From NCBI GenBank assembly GCA_900555165.1, contig USKE01000121.1:1-7007 (forward strand): a DNA stretch of 7,007 nucleotides, written 5' to 3'. The translations under genes and the position numbers were made by a program. Of this stretch, positions 6,643 through 7,007 are shown piece after piece. The notes below the pieces were generated by a model that was given only the letters and a program-made list of their open reading frames with translations, searched no databases and had not been told where the DNA came from. Position 1 is the first letter of the stretch. Each line of letters begins with the position of its first letter. This DNA comes from an uncultured Porphyromonadaceae bacterium. Lineage in GTDB: Bacteria; Bacteroidota; Bacteroidia; Bacteroidales; Muribaculaceae.

Positions 6643-6895
6643 CTGATAACGATATAATTGTCTGTAACCCAATTATAATATAGATATTGGGGAAAATAGA
6701 GGATGTTCAAAAATGAATTTTCCATTAGCCACACATAACATATCATTCGTGTCCGGTAAACGCGTTCAAGACATTGATCGCTACCGATATCCCTACAGCG
6801 CTTGTGCTTGCGCAGTGGCATCCAGTTGTTACGCAATTGGAACTTTGCGTTTCGGGGCATATCCCACCACGGATACCGGTACGTTCCGGCGGAGG
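6643..6895. other. Intergenic stretch without a supported gene
   Basis: Apart from the diverged REP unit, this stretch holds only weak structures: TATAATTG/CAATTATA (6653-6660 with 6670-6677), ACGCAA/TTGCGT (6831-6836 with 6845-6850) and CCGG/CCGG (6876-6889). None has a convincing T-run, so the terminator of the upstream gene is not identified. A 101-codon minus-strand frame from 6860 to 6555 runs through both the third REP copy and the intact REP pair and shows no signal peptide or known motif; I do not call it. Confidence 0.5.
6777..6797. repeat. Diverged third REP-like unit
   Basis: GATATCCCTACA (6786-6797) matches GATGTCCCTACA of the REP unit at 6618-6642 in 11 of 12 bases, in the same orientation. 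ATCGC (6777-6781) precedes it, as in that unit, with a loop one base shorter and different in sequence. The palindrome has decayed to a 4-base stem. It appears to be an old, inactive copy about 135 bases from the intact pair. Confidence 0.45.
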
Positions 6896-7007
6896 TTATT
6901 TCAGGATTTTACGGCCACCGACAATGTAGAATCCGGGGGCGAGGTCGCGGATGTCGGCGGCTGTGGCGGCACGCTTTACGAGTACGCCGTCAAGTCCGTA
7001 GACATCG
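6896..7007 (-). CDS. C-terminal end of a secreted protein with a type IX secretion-like tail (partial)
   Basis: Reading the minus strand from the right edge, 36 codons stay open and end in TAA at 6896-6898. The peptide starts DVYGLDGVLVKRA, continues AATAADIRDLAPGFYIVGG and ends RKILK. The pattern V-Y-x-L-x-G, a variable stretch, then L-x-x-G-x-Y-I-V-x-G-[KR]-K and a basic end is that of the T9SS type A sorting domain or the closely related tails common in Bacteroidales. The protein would be exported through the type IX system or carry this beta fold at its C-terminus. The start and functional domain lie outside the window. It is on the same strand as the operon but about 650 bases away, so it is probably a separate transcription unit. 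Confidence 0.75.
   Translation of the reverse strand, partial: DVYGLDGVLVKRAATAADIRDLAPGFYIVGGRKILK

Noticed and set aside
6653..6677. TATAATTG/CAATTATA inverted repeat as a terminator or operator
   Set aside because: The 8-base stem is entirely AT-rich apart from one pair, has no T-run, and is expected by chance in such sequence.
6555..6860. 101-codon minus-strand open frame in the intergenic region
   Set aside because: It runs through the diverged REP copy and both arms of the intact REP pair, has no signal peptide or known motif, and lies partly in AT-rich sequence with poor coding character.

Overview
The window looks like a chromosomal segment from a gut Bacteroidales bacterium, most plausibly a GC-rich lineage such as Muribaculaceae. 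The reasons are: lipoproteins combining DUF4493-like and PCMD-like domains, which are typical of Bacteroidota; a promoter matching the Bacteroidota -33/-7 pattern (TTTG / TAnnTTTG); a neighbouring gene ending in a type IX secretion-like C-terminal tail; and a REP-like palindrome built on TGTAGGGACATCGC. The genus is an inference from style, not from a database match.

Layout. Every convincing gene is on the minus strand, so the window reads right to left. At the right edge (6896-7007) is the last 36 codons of a secreted protein with a type IX secretion-like tail. A roughly 650-base intergenic region (6246-6895) follows. It is AT-rich in its middle and holds a REP-like inverted pair (6561-6642), a diverged third REP copy (6777-6797), a candidate promoter (6396-6428), and a leader with mutually complementary GC-rich segments and a possible 12-residue upstream ORF. 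Then comes a tight three-gene operon: an 825-residue lipoprotein (3768-6245), a 445-residue lipoprotein (2402-3739) and a 738-residue lipoprotein (167-2383), separated by 28 and 18 bases. A hairpin (135-149) and a strong, potentially bidirectional terminator (85-128) close the operon. The first 84 bases hold no gene I can support.

How the genes go together. The three operon products are diverged paralogues. Each has a lipoprotein signal peptide with its cysteine at residue 21 or 22, a DUF4493-like N-terminal domain and a second shared beta-rich module. The first and third products continue through fibronectin-III-like beta domains into a C-terminal PCMD-like domain. The middle product stops after the shared module. 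The set looks like a family of envelope or surface lipoproteins sharing a base and differing in the distal domain. Their ligand is unknown; glycan binding is suggested only by the family name of PCMD. I found no enzymatic motif, nuclease, transposase, phage gene or CRISPR array. The parts least explained by known families are the shared middle module, the leader of the operon and the REP cluster.
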